The notes beneath the pieces were generated by a model that saw only the letters and a list, made by a program, of their open reading frames with translations, was not told the origin of the DNA and ran no database searches. Below are positions 5,098 to 12,642 of a stretch of 22,045 nucleotides of DNA, one piece after another; position 1 is the stretch's first letter; every line of letters starts with the position of its first letter. Origin of the DNA: a virus; IMG/VR virus record IMGVR_UViG_3300037963_000349, positions 1 through 22,045 of that record. The stretch is one strand, 5' to 3'. The translations under genes and the position numbers were made by a program.

Positions 5098-6117
5098 CTA
5101 AAAGATTAAATAATTAAACCCAAACTTGCACTCATAAACAGGCTTATTCCAATACTTCAAATACGTTCCTTCAGCAAATAATCCTAAGTGCTTTGTAATT
5201 CTAACGCCTAAAACACTCCCTAAGTCCATTTCTAGCTGTTTTAAGCCACTTTCTTCATAGTCGAAAGAGTATTCGTCCAAACCATAGTGAAAAGGCATTA
5301 GATTCGCCCAAATGTGAATCCAATAATTTGGATTGTATTTATAGTATGATAATCCTAGCACTAAACTAAGTTCTTTTTGCATACCTAATTTATCTAATTC
5401 TTGTTCATTGTAATCAGCTATTGCTTGACCAAAATAGTGTTTGTAAAATTCATCATTAGATGTTGCAAGTAATTCATCATTTTTAAACCAATGCCATCTT
5501 CCATTTACAAACTCATTTGAATAGCCAAATTCTTCTGCTAATTGTCTAAATGATTGTTCTCCTGGTGTCCAAAGGTCATCAATAGGTGTAATGCCATAAG
5601 GGTTATGTTGTCTAAAAACACCACCAAAAGTAAAGTCAAAACCACCCTTAGTAAGTCTTAATCTAGCATCTAGTGAATTGTATCTAAGATCAACACGTTG
5701 TCTATCTGTATATTGTGCTTTTATTACAAATCTTTTACCTAAATATCGTAACCAATAATTCTGCTCATTAAGTGTGTCACCACGACTACGTATATATGAA
5801 TAATTAACAAGATACTCAAAACCAACAGCATTGGAAATAGTAACATTTTCTGCAACATTGTCCTCTGTTCCATAATACCAACTTTTTATTTTTTGTTCAT
5901 AACCAAAACGAGCCACTTTTCTGATTCCTACAGTTAGGTTAAAATCATAAGGATTAACTTGTGTAACATCTTCGTACCCTTTATCTACAGAGATATAGTC
6001 TTGATTTTCAACCATACTTGTATTCATATTCATAGATGTATAAATAGTAGAATACTTAAAAAAATCTATTTGCCCAAAAGACAAAAACGGAATTAATAAA
6101 AATAAATACTTTATCAT
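5098..6117 (-). CDS. Exported beta-barrel outer-membrane-like protein
   Basis: A 339-aa protein with a flavobacterial signal peptide (MIKYLFLLIPFLSFGQ, cleavage near 16). The mature part alternates polar and aromatic residues in strand-length segments (for example FEYLVNYSYI, FVIKAQYTDR, FDFTFGGVFR) and ends in KFGFNYLIF, a terminal aromatic typical of outer-membrane barrels recognised by the BAM machinery. No phage structural signature is visible. Carriage of a host-type outer-membrane protein inside a late string suggests surface modification, such as superinfection exclusion or receptor masking. It could instead be a virion protein that acquired a signal peptide. It overlaps the upstream gene by ATGA. 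Confidence 0.6.
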   Translation of the reverse strand: MIKYLFLLIPFLSFGQIDFFKYSTIYTSMNMNTSMVENQDYISVDKGYEDVTQVNPYDFNLTVGIRKVARFGYEQKIKSWYYGTEDNVAENVTISNAVGFEYLVNYSYIRSRGDTLNEQNYWLRYLGKRFVIKAQYTDRQRVDLRYNSLDARLRLTKGGFDFTFGGVFRQHNPYGITPIDDLWTPGEQSFRQLAEEFGYSNEFVNGRWHWFKNDELLATSNDEFYKHYFGQAIADYNEQELDKLGMQKELSLVLGLSYYKYNPNYWIHIWANLMPFHYGLDEYSFDYEESGLKQLEMDLGSVLGVRITKHLGLFAEGTYLKYWNKPVYECKFGFNYLIF

Positions 6118-6659
6118 AGCACTTTAGTATAAGAATAAGTTACATAAACATCACAAGACCAGCCACCATTAAAATTGTCACTTGAATACATCAAAAAAGG
6201 TTTGTTTAAAATTGATTGTGTGCAAGTTCCATTTGATGTAAAACTTCCTGTTAAAACCATAGTAATATCTTTTGTGCCACCATTCATCATATCTCTTACC
6301 GTATTCCAATGGGCAGTAGTATCATCAGCTTTATAGCCTAAATACAAGTTTTCACTAGAAGATTCTGTTGCAGCCGCATAAGTACATAGTATAGTTACAT
6401 TATATACAGTTATCATATAACCACTCAAAGCCCCTACTAAAGTTTTAAACGTACCTGCTGCTCCTGTAGCCCTCATAGCTTGTAACTCTGCATTAGATAC
6501 AGATATTTTATCTGTTTGTATTAAGTATTTTGTGTCAAACTTTTTGCTAGTTCCCTCTGCTGAACCAGTACTATCGTTTACATCTACCACCATAAATAAA
6601 TCCCCTGAACCTAATTGTTCTTCAAGTGCTGTTTTATCGGTTAACCTTTGTCCTGCCAT
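6114..6659 (-). CDS. Small virion appendage-type protein
   Basis: A 181-aa protein. The N-terminal third (LTDKTALEEQLGSGDLFMVV then DVNDSTGSAEGTSKKFDTKYL) has the pattern found at the N-terminus of many Bacteroidota phage fibre or appendage proteins, where 'GD...vvDv.DtT...GTSKk' recurs. The rest is beta-rich with many Thr, Ser, Asn and Tyr, which fits a compact receptor- or virion-surface domain, ending DVYVTYSYTKVL. It follows the connector gene and precedes the beta-barrel protein with an ATGA overlap. Role inferred from pattern and context. Confidence 0.5.
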   Translation of the reverse strand: MAGQRLTDKTALEEQLGSGDLFMVVDVNDSTGSAEGTSKKFDTKYLIQTDKISVSNAELQAMRATGAAGTFKTLVGALSGYMITVYNVTILCTYAAATESSSENLYLGYKADDTTAHWNTVRDMMNGGTKDITMVLTGSFTSNGTCTQSILNKPFLMYSSDNFNGGWSCDVYVTYSYTKVL

Positions 6660-6695
6660 TGTTATTGTCTTTAGTTAATTTTTTAATATAATTTT

Positions 6696-6749
6696 TTAAC
6701 TTCTTAAAGTTCTCCAAACTGCTTGGATATTTCCTGTGTATTTTAGCAT
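6696..6749 (-). CDS. Possible 17-aa microprotein
   Basis: An ATG at 6749-6747 overlaps the end of the connector gene (ATGCTAA) and opens a 17-codon frame reading MLKYTGNIQAVWRTLRS before a TAA. The overlap with the upstream stop resembles the coupled starts elsewhere, and it would occupy most of the 83-bp gap to the next gene. Amphipathic, with a basic C-terminus. It may be chance; no family support. Confidence 0.25.
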   Translation of the reverse strand: MLKYTGNIQAVWRTLRS

Positions 6750-7324
6750 CCATATATCGTAATATCTGCTCCTTGTAAAAAACTTTTCATTCTATTGCTT
6801 CTAGGTGCTGTAGGGTCTAGTTGTATTCCTGCAAAATAATTGTTTACAGTTGGGTCTAAATCAGCACCACTATTCGTAGAGTATTCAGGAAATGAACTTT
6901 GGTTATTTCTTAAATAATCTATACATCTTTGTCGGTAAAATTCAGCAGCATCAGTAGCCGTATTCATTACAGGCTCTAAGTCCTCATAAGTAGCACTAGA
7001 TGACTGTTCTGTTGCTCCCATAACTACAACTGCATTATTTACAAATCTTAGCCTTAGATAAGGTACTAAAGAAACAAAGCTAAACTGCACTAATGCAGGT
7101 TGTATATAATCCTCTACTAAAGTTTTATAAGCACCTGTTAATGAACCACCTTGAATATCTGATTTTAATTTAGCATCTAAATCAGTGCCTAGAATTGGTA
7201 GTATGTTCATATCTTGTGCGAGTAAGATATAAGGCATAATTAAATCATCTTCAACTGATCCACCAATCGCTGAATCTTTTTTTAATCTTGTTGCTGATAT
7301 GTATAATGTGTGTTGTATCGCCAT
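6743..7324 (-). CDS. Head-tail connector-like protein (DUF6712-like)
   Basis: A 193-aa protein that follows the portal gene by 9 bp. The N-terminal pattern 'ISATRLKKDSAIGGSVEDDLIMPYILLAQDMNILPILGTDLDAKL' (about 9-53) matches Bacteroidota phage proteins of the DUF6712 type, in which helices with 'I..A...ni.piLG..l...l' begin a connector-like helical bundle. A central hydrophobic helix set (YIQPALVQFSFVSLVPYL, about 88-105) and 'EFYRQRCIDYLRNNQSSFPEY' also fit. Position directly after the portal supports an adaptor role at the portal ring. The family assignment is from memory of the pattern. Confidence 0.65.
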   Translation of the reverse strand: MAIQHTLYISATRLKKDSAIGGSVEDDLIMPYILLAQDMNILPILGTDLDAKLKSDIQGGSLTGAYKTLVEDYIQPALVQFSFVSLVPYLRLRFVNNAVVVMGATEQSSSATYEDLEPVMNTATDAAEFYRQRCIDYLRNNQSSFPEYSTNSGADLDPTVNNYFAGIQLDPTAPRSNRMKSFLQGADITIYGC

Positions 7325-7333
7325 ATTTTTATT

Positions 7334-9484
7334 TTATTTTACACCTGGATAATGACCTTGATTTGGCATATTCTCAGGTGCTATTACTGCATCTTTTATT
7401 CCTCTTGGTTTTGGTGTATACGTCTTAGGTATACTGTCTGTTTTTTTGTAGTCATCCATACTTTCCGCATCTTTCAATTCTGTTCCCTCTTTTAATCTAT
7501 ATAGAATTACCTTCCAAGCGTGGCGACAATAAACTCCCCCTTTAAAGCGAAACAAATCGTACGGTCTACCTTTATGACCTAATTGTCTATTTACGCCCTC
7601 TCTACTTGCTTTATCTATATCTTCTATTCTATATACAAATCCTGCTCTTGATAACTGCATCATATTCTTGCAAAATGTTCTAGTAGATTTGCTTGGCTTT
7701 CTACTTTTCTTTATGTATTTAAACCTCACTCTATAAAATGATTTATCTAAATAACTTTTTCTATCTTCTTTGCTAACTATTTCATCAGCAAAATTATCTT
7801 TCTTATGCTCTTTAATTAATCTTTCTGCCCATTCCTCATAATCCTCTACATAATCTTGCTCATCTACAATTTCCCACTTTTCCTCATCAATCTTTTCTCC
7901 TTTTAAATTATCTAATAATTCATCAAATTGGTCATCTGATAAATCATCCCTAACATTCTCTATTTCTTTAACTTTTTTTTTTGCCCAACTTTGTCCTGCA
8001 TCACCACCCCACAATGCCCAAGCTATTCTACCTGCACTAGGAAAACCATCTTCACCAATCTCAAATCCTTCTGCTTTTTTATCTACTTCATGTCTAGCAA
8101 AAAAACTGTTCATTCTTTTAATCGTGTCAAAAGATAGATTGTCGCCATTCTTAATGTTTGTTGCTCTAGCTACTGCAACTTGTGTGCCACCTCTACCATA
8201 TTCTCTACGCCATTCTAAACCCTTTTTTGCTTCTTCTATCATTCCTTTTGTTGGTTTAGTATCTATGTCTTGTAAGTCTTTAAATTCTTTCTTTAAATCA
8301 TCAGTATCTATATCTTCTTTTGTAACACCTTCTTTCTCTTGGTCTTCTTCACTCTGAGTCTTAGTAACTTCTAAATCAATAAAATCAGCAGGTTTAAGCG
8401 ATTTAAAGTACAAATCAAGGTTTATGTCATTAACTTTGAAAATCTTGTTTAAACCCTTTAAAAGTGTGTTTTGAAAGGGAATTATAACTGTGTTGTTAAA
8501 TAAACTGTAAGCATCACGTAATTCATCAGCATTATTGCCTAATCCACCACCCTCTGAACGAATACCAAATAATATCGGTGATGTTACTCTATGTCCTGCT
8601 AGAATTTGATTTACAGACTGCTTAGACATTTCTACCCAAGCATTCTGAGCATCATTCATTTGGATAGGTTCTATAGTAGGTGTAGTTTCCTTGCCATCAT
8701 TAAATGTGATTAAGATTTTACCTGCATTTCCTGTTCCTGCAAATTTTTGATTTAATTGTCTTTCAATGGTTCTTCTTTCTTCTTCTGTCGGCACACCATT
8801 AGAGAATCCAACGTGCATTGAAGGGGTCATACCGCTAGTAATGTTAGCTAAGTGAAACTGAGCAATCTCTAATTCCATTTGAATCCAATCTGTAGCTGCA
8901 ACATAATCAGGAGCAAAGCCATAAAACAAAGCAGGGTTTTTATCTCTAATCATTAAGATTTGACTTGCTTGAGTTCTATCTTCTGTGTTAAAAGCGGCAT
9001 AAGCTCTAGGTCTGTATTCTCCTTTTTTAGCTTTAGACCAATCAGCAGAATAGTAATAATGTTGTATTTCACCATCTATCATTTTACCTGATCTTATATA
9101 TTGAGCAGGAATATGATGTATCTTAGCTATTTTACTTCTATCCCTTGACCATATTACGTTTACATAACAACCGCCAAATAGCTTTAAATCTAATGCTAGG
9201 TCTTTTAATACATCATCATCAGAATTATGTAAAAGTTCTGTTAATCTTAAATATGATTCTTTAGTGTCTGTAGATTCATCAACATTAGTAGCAGCCAATC
9301 CTTCACCATAAATCATTGCTCCTATTGACTTAATTAAAGCACCATTAATAGCACTTCCTAAGAATAGTTCTAACAAGTAGTTTGGATATAGGTTATCCTC
9401 ACCAAAAGAAATCCAATCATTCCTAGTATCTTCTACCAAGTGAGGTATGTTATAATGTGATAATTTTATTAAATCTAAATTCAT
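7334..9484 (-). CDS. Portal protein with extended C-terminal accessory regions
   Basis: A 716-aa protein, longer than a usual portal (400-500 aa). Residues 1-370 read as a portal: SFGEDNLYPNYLLELF near 27-42, the DWIQMELEIAQFHLANI helix (199-215), and MNDAQNAWVEMSKQSVNQIL then TSPILFGI (276-308), typical of wing and stem regions. An acidic linker follows (375-405). Region 410-505 (GLEWRREYGRGGT, FFARHEVDKK, AGRIAWALWGGDAGQSWA) is a segment recurrent in phage head proteins, with no assigned function that I know. Region 583-665 has RTFCKNMM, YRIEDI and GGVYCRHAWKV, a Cys/His arrangement that could be a divergent MuF-like or minor-head domain. Portal call strong; accessory functions inferred. 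Confidence 0.8.
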   Translation of the reverse strand: MNLDLIKLSHYNIPHLVEDTRNDWISFGEDNLYPNYLLELFLGSAINGALIKSIGAMIYGEGLAATNVDESTDTKESYLRLTELLHNSDDDVLKDLALDLKLFGGCYVNVIWSRDRSKIAKIHHIPAQYIRSGKMIDGEIQHYYYSADWSKAKKGEYRPRAYAAFNTEDRTQASQILMIRDKNPALFYGFAPDYVAATDWIQMELEIAQFHLANITSGMTPSMHVGFSNGVPTEEERRTIERQLNQKFAGTGNAGKILITFNDGKETTPTIEPIQMNDAQNAWVEMSKQSVNQILAGHRVTSPILFGIRSEGGGLGNNADELRDAYSLFNNTVIIPFQNTLLKGLNKIFKVNDINLDLYFKSLKPADFIDLEVTKTQSEEDQEKEGVTKEDIDTDDLKKEFKDLQDIDTKPTKGMIEEAKKGLEWRREYGRGGTQVAVARATNIKNGDNLSFDTIKRMNSFFARHEVDKKAEGFEIGEDGFPSAGRIAWALWGGDAGQSWAKKKVKEIENVRDDLSDDQFDELLDNLKGEKIDEEKWEIVDEQDYVEDYEEWAERLIKEHKKDNFADEIVSKEDRKSYLDKSFYRVRFKYIKKSRKPSKSTRTFCKNMMQLSRAGFVYRIEDIDKASREGVNRQLGHKGRPYDLFRFKGGVYCRHAWKVILYRLKEGTELKDAESMDDYKKTDSIPKTYTPKPRGIKDAVIAPENMPNQGHYPGVK

Positions 9485-9488
9485 AATT

Positions 9489-9986
9489 TTAACTATATGT
9501 GTTGGTTATATATACGTTTGCTGTATCACTATCATTATCTGTATATTCTTTATATTCAACCGCAGGATTAGTTTGACCCCATTTATTATCATATACATAA
9601 GCTAACCCTTGATATACAATGTTTAATGAATCTATTGTTTCTTGAGAAGGAATAGCGTTAAATCCTGTAGAATTTTCTCTTATTGTTATATCATAAAAAC
9701 CATAAGGTCTATCTATTGTTCCTAAATTAACAAAACCACTTGATAGTGCTTCTGAGGTTCTTAATGTAATTTGCATTTTTACATATCTCTCTTTATAAGT
9801 AGTTACATAATTACTTGCTCCTGAACCTGGTAAAAGATTAACAAAATTTCCTGTTTCTTGACTTCTTAAAGTTATAATAGGTCTTTTATCTATGTTGTCT
9901 TTATTTTCATAAGCATCATATATATTTACATAAAAATAATTGCCATAAGCAGTAGAACTATTATTGCCCCTCGCAAGTTGTATCAT
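9489..9986 (-). CDS. Phage structural protein of unknown role
   Basis: A 165-aa beta-rich protein upstream of the portal gene. Key segments are NYFYVNIYDAYENKDN near the N-terminus, RYVKMQITLRTSEALSSGFV (about 68-87), PYGFYDITIRENS (93-105) and VEYKEYTDNDSDTANVYITN at the C-terminus. Similar proteins with 'YGFYD.tIyEn' and 'YkeYtdNDsd..VYi' patterns are familiar beside portals in Bacteroidota phages, probably as neck or decoration components. No enzyme motif is visible. The ATG overlaps the TGA of the small gene before it. Structural role rests on composition and neighbours. Confidence 0.5.
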   Translation of the reverse strand: MIQLARGNNSSTAYGNYFYVNIYDAYENKDNIDKRPIITLRSQETGNFVNLLPGSGASNYVTTYKERYVKMQITLRTSEALSSGFVNLGTIDRPYGFYDITIRENSTGFNAIPSQETIDSLNIVYQGLAYVYDNKWGQTNPAVEYKEYTDNDSDTANVYITNTYS

Positions 9987-10141
9987 ATTTCTTTTTTCTT
10001 TTTAGGTTTATCTTCTATAAATAATCTATTTCTAACATCCTCTCTAAGTTTTGCAATCTGTGGTTGTGTTAAATCATCTAAAGGTAAATTGATAGAATCA
10101 ATGCTTTTGCCTTCCCACTCTTTTTTTAGTTTCCAAGCCAT
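9983..10141 (-). CDS. 52-aa basic small protein heading the portal module
   Basis: ATG at 10141-10139; the frame reads MAWKLKKEWEGKSIDSINLP, then a helix (LTQPQIAKLREDVRNRLFIE) and a Lys-rich tail DKPKKKKEI. The TGA at 9985-9983 overlaps the next ATG (ATGA). The N-terminal 'AWKLKKEWEGKSID' and the overlap on the downstream side support a real gene despite its small size. It follows an intrinsic terminator and a copy of the TATATTTAT element, so it is the first gene of a separate unit feeding the portal and lysis genes. Function unknown. Confidence 0.65.
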   Translation of the reverse strand: MAWKLKKEWEGKSIDSINLPLDDLTQPQIAKLREDVRNRLFIEDKPKKKKEI

Positions 10142-10152
10142 AGTAGTTTACT

Positions 10153-10181
10153 ATAAATATAAAAGTTAAGTTATTGTTTTT
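10153..10181 (-). promoter_or_regulatory. TATATTTAT upstream element, copy C
   Basis: On the minus strand AAAAACA, 13 nt, then TATATTTAT ending 8 nt before the ATG at 10141. It lies just downstream of an intrinsic terminator, where a new promoter would be expected. TATATTTA differs from the Bacteroidota -7 consensus TAnnTTTG only in the last base. It shares spacing with two other copies in this window. Confidence 0.5.
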
Positions 10182-10191
10182 TAGTGTACAA

Positions 10192-10218
10192 AAAAAGGGG
10201 TAATAAAACCCCCTTTTT
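10192..10218 (-). terminator. Intrinsic terminator after the major tail gene
   Basis: AAAAAGGGG (10192-10200) pairs with CCCCTTTTT (10210-10218) across a 9-nt loop. Read on the minus strand, the stem is followed by a T-rich run (7 Ts including the stem end), giving a good intrinsic terminator; the plus strand also has a T tract. It sits 20 bp after the stop of the major tail protein gene. Confidence 0.8.
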
Positions 10219-10238
10219 CTTTGTTTATAGAGTAACGA

Positions 10239-10832
10239 TTAAGTTCCTACAGTAATAGTTAAGTTAGCCTCATCAGTCAATCCATCAAATGGATATTTAG
10301 CTGTAGCAGCTCCTGCACTAGCAGGTAACTGAATTAAAGCGTTCTTTTCTTCTGCTCCCCATTCTATAGTATAACCATTTAAATCACCTTTTGCAGTTCC
10401 TGTAACTACTGTCCCTCCTGTAACGTAGCAACCACCATCTATACCTAATAAGTATACATTGTCATTTGCATCTTGAACAAAGATTTGACTTCTTGAATAA
10501 GCCATTAATCTTAATTCATTAGTCATGTCATGATCAATCTTTTGTAATGTTACAGATAATGCTTGTGTGAAAAATGTTGTTCCATTAGCATTGTCTGAGT
10601 TTATAGTAACAGTTAAGCTAGATAAATTTTGAACTAAGTCATACTTAAAAACCTCTACTGTACCACCACAGCAAGACCATGTAGCAAAACCAGCAGTAGT
10701 CATTTCTGTAGTGTTAATAGTAGCAGCAGCAGAAACATTATTACTGTATGATTTTGCAATATAGATAGCTTTCAATCCACCAATACTGTCTTTACAGTCA
10801 ATTAAACGTCCTCTTGTAATATTACAAGCCAT
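10239..10832 (-). CDS. Major tail (tube) protein
   Basis: A 197-aa protein. It starts MACNITRGRLIDCKDSIGGL, a pattern I associate with Bacteroidota-phage tail tube proteins ('MAC..TRGR..dCkdsiGGlk'), and continues with NGTTFFTQALSVTLQKIDHD and a turn at 'GGCYVTGGTVVTGTAKGDLN' before a strand ending ...LTITVGT. Two beta-sheet halves around a helical hairpin fit a tail-tube fold. A CCGG motif (54-57) is unusual. It is the only gene between two intrinsic terminators, as expected for an abundant protein. It could be a capsid decoration protein, but the N-terminal pattern favours the tail tube. Confidence 0.7.
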   Translation of the reverse strand: MACNITRGRLIDCKDSIGGLKAIYIAKSYSNNVSAAATINTTEMTTAGFATWSCCGGTVEVFKYDLVQNLSSLTVTINSDNANGTTFFTQALSVTLQKIDHDMTNELRLMAYSRSQIFVQDANDNVYLLGIDGGCYVTGGTVVTGTAKGDLNGYTIEWGAEEKNALIQLPASAGAATAKYPFDGLTDEANLTITVGT

Positions 10833-10857
10833 ATTATTTTATTATTAAAAGGTTAAT

Positions 10858-10882
10858 AAAAAGGGAGTATATTTCAACTCCC
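10858..10882 (-). terminator. Intrinsic terminator/attenuator between capsid and major tail genes
   Basis: GGGAGT (10863-10868) pairs with ACTCCC (10877-10882) across an 8-nt loop; on the minus strand the stem is followed by TTTTT (10862-10858). It lies 16 bp past the capsid stop and 26 bp before the tail gene start. The short 6-bp stem suggests partial termination or protection of the capsid mRNA 3' end. Confidence 0.7.
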
Positions 10883-10897
10883 CATTTATAGTATCTA

Positions 10898-11881
10898 TTA
10901 AGTCCAAACAGTTGAACCATATACACCATCAGCAGCAACCGCACATTGTACGCCTAATGCAAAGTTCATAACAATTCTTACATTGTCAGAACCATCAAAT
11001 TGATATGTAGGTATAACTCTCGCTTCAGTCCAATCTGTAGCTAAGTTAGTTCCAAATACTAGGTTTTCTTTGTATGTTGCAACGATAACATCATCAAACA
11101 TTCCAGGACATACGTAAATCGGGTATCCAAAATATGTAATTCCTTCAAATGATTGAGCAACACCTAGGCTATTGATACCTTGATTAGAACCTGCATTAGC
11201 TAATGCTTGAATTAAGAAAGCATAAGTTTTAGAGTTCATGTAGAAACCAAATCCAGGCTGAGATGTTAAACCTGCAATACCTACAGCAGCATCATAAACA
11301 GAAGCCATATCAGTTAAAATATCTGAAGCAGCTAAAGCATTTGCAAAATCAACTTCTGTAAAGTCTTTTAATGCTGAAGCATCAGCACCTGCTTCATCTA
11401 ATGTTCCGTCATTAGACAAGAAACCTGTTCCAAATGGTGAAGAACCTTTCCATATCATGTTTTCTATATGAGAACCTGCTTTTGCTGCAACTGCTGATAA
11501 TAAAAAGTCTTCAAATGTTCCTGGTAAGTTTCCGTTTCTGTCCATGTTCTCACCAATCCATGTAGGGAATACTGTTCCTCTGCAAATTTCTTCATTAACT
11601 TTCATGTCAGTTAAAGTAAGAACTTGCTCAGTTAATGATGTATCATTACCACTTGAGAAAGAACAAGCAGCAGCAACTACAGGGTCACTAACACCTAGAT
11701 TAGAGATAACTGCTTTTGAATTTAAACCGTCTATTTGTCTTACATATCCTTTAGCAATCGTGTCAGGAGATTTAACTGCGGCAGTCACATAAGGCAAAGC
11801 CAATTTACCTGCATAGGTGTTATCAGTTACGGTTATGTCAAACTGATAATCTTTACTTAAATTGTATTTATTATTCGCCAT
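10898..11881 (-). CDS. Major capsid protein, HK97-like fold
   Basis: A 327-aa protein. After a short N-arm (MANNKYNLSKDYQFDITVTD) come strands and helices with AKGYVRQIDGLNSKAVISNL, CRGTVFPTWIGENMDRN, then FEDFLLSAVAAKAGSHIENM as a spine-helix candidate (about 124-143), GFGFYMNSKTYAFLIQALANA (211-231) and a P-domain/A-domain segment ending in VIPTYQFDGSDNVRIVMNFA (286-305). Length, order and the 'FGYPIYVCPGM' loop fit HK97-type major capsid proteins of Bacteroidota phages. Upstream are protease and scaffold genes, and no N-terminal delta domain is visible, so the separate acidic protein likely serves as scaffold. Confidence 0.85.
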   Translation of the reverse strand: MANNKYNLSKDYQFDITVTDNTYAGKLALPYVTAAVKSPDTIAKGYVRQIDGLNSKAVISNLGVSDPVVAAACSFSSGNDTSLTEQVLTLTDMKVNEEICRGTVFPTWIGENMDRNGNLPGTFEDFLLSAVAAKAGSHIENMIWKGSSPFGTGFLSNDGTLDEAGADASALKDFTEVDFANALAASDILTDMASVYDAAVGIAGLTSQPGFGFYMNSKTYAFLIQALANAGSNQGINSLGVAQSFEGITYFGYPIYVCPGMFDDVIVATYKENLVFGTNLATDWTEARVIPTYQFDGSDNVRIVMNFALGVQCAVAADGVYGSTVWT

Positions 11882-11891
11882 TTTTTAAAAT

Positions 11892-12602
11892 TTATTTGTT
11901 ATTAATGTAATATGCTGCCCGTTCTTTAGTAGACAGTTTTCTTAAATCAACAGTTGAACTAAAGTTTTCACCTTCAGGATTGTAATTAATACCTTCCGTA
12001 GCAGGTTCGCCACTTAATTCAACTATTTTACTTTTTAATTCTTCGATTTGTGTCATAAGTTCCCCTATAACTTCATTAGACATTTCTGTCTTTTCTTCTT
12101 CAGAATCTTCTGTTTTTTCTTCGGAAACTTCTTCAGACAATTCAGCAGATGCTTCTACTTTGTCTGCTTTTAAATCAGCAACTGCATCTTCTAAATTTTT
12201 AATTCTTTTTTCCATTCCTGCCCAATCAGCTACGTCAGCTTCATCGTGTCCTGGCTCATGTTCTAATTCTTCTTTAGATTCTTCAGCTACTTCTTCAGAA
12301 AGTTCTTCTTCAGATGCTTCAACATCTTCAGCTTCTTTTTCTTCTCCTAAGTCTAGGATTTCAGATGAATCACCGATTGTCATTTTATTTCCGTTTTCCA
12401 TTGTGTACGACCCCGCAGATAATGCTTCTGCATCGCCATCATCACCAATAGCAAACACTTTAGACCCAATCATAAATTGCTCATCTTCTGTAGCAATAAT
12501 ACGACCATCATCTAATTTCATTTCAGCGTAGAATTTTACGCTATAAGATTTTGGTTCATTTTTCATTTTTAAGAGATTTAAAATTTTTTCTATAGTTCCC
12601 AT
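11892..12602 (-). CDS. Acidic scaffold-like protein
   Basis: A 236-aa protein with an unusual build. Residues 1-85 include a small beta domain (YSVKFYAEMKLDDGRIIATE to GNKMTIGDSSEILDLG). Residues 90-185 are extremely Glu/Ser-rich with coiled-coil segments (MEKRIKNLEDAVADLKADKV and ELMTQIEELKSKIVELSG). The C-terminus (LRKLSTKERAAYYINN) is basic and helical, as in scaffolds that bind capsid by a basic tail. It lies between the prohead protease and the capsid gene, the usual place for scaffold. It could instead be a decoration protein fused to scaffold. Call rests on composition and position. Confidence 0.65.
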   Translation of the reverse strand: MGTIEKILNLLKMKNEPKSYSVKFYAEMKLDDGRIIATEDEQFMIGSKVFAIGDDGDAEALSAGSYTMENGNKMTIGDSSEILDLGEEKEAEDVEASEEELSEEVAEESKEELEHEPGHDEADVADWAGMEKRIKNLEDAVADLKADKVEASAELSEEVSEEKTEDSEEEKTEMSNEVIGELMTQIEELKSKIVELSGEPATEGINYNPEGENFSSTVDLRKLSTKERAAYYINNK

Positions 12603-12609
12603 AACATTA

Positions 12610-12638
12610 ATAAATATAAAAGGATTAAAACTGTTTAC
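12610..12638 (-). promoter_or_regulatory. TATATTTAT upstream element, copy B
   Basis: On the minus strand GTAAACA, 13 nt, then TATATTTAT, ending 7 nt before the scaffold ATG at 12602. The identical GTAAACA and identical spacing in copy A, and the shared TGTTATGG at the start codon, argue against chance. Promoter or translation-enhancing element. Confidence 0.5.
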
Positions 12639-12642
12639 TTCT

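Noticed and set aside
12160-12531. Ser-rich plus-strand frame opposite the scaffold gene
   Set aside because: It is the antisense shadow of Glu/Ser codons of the acidic protein; low-complexity Ser, no upstream signals.
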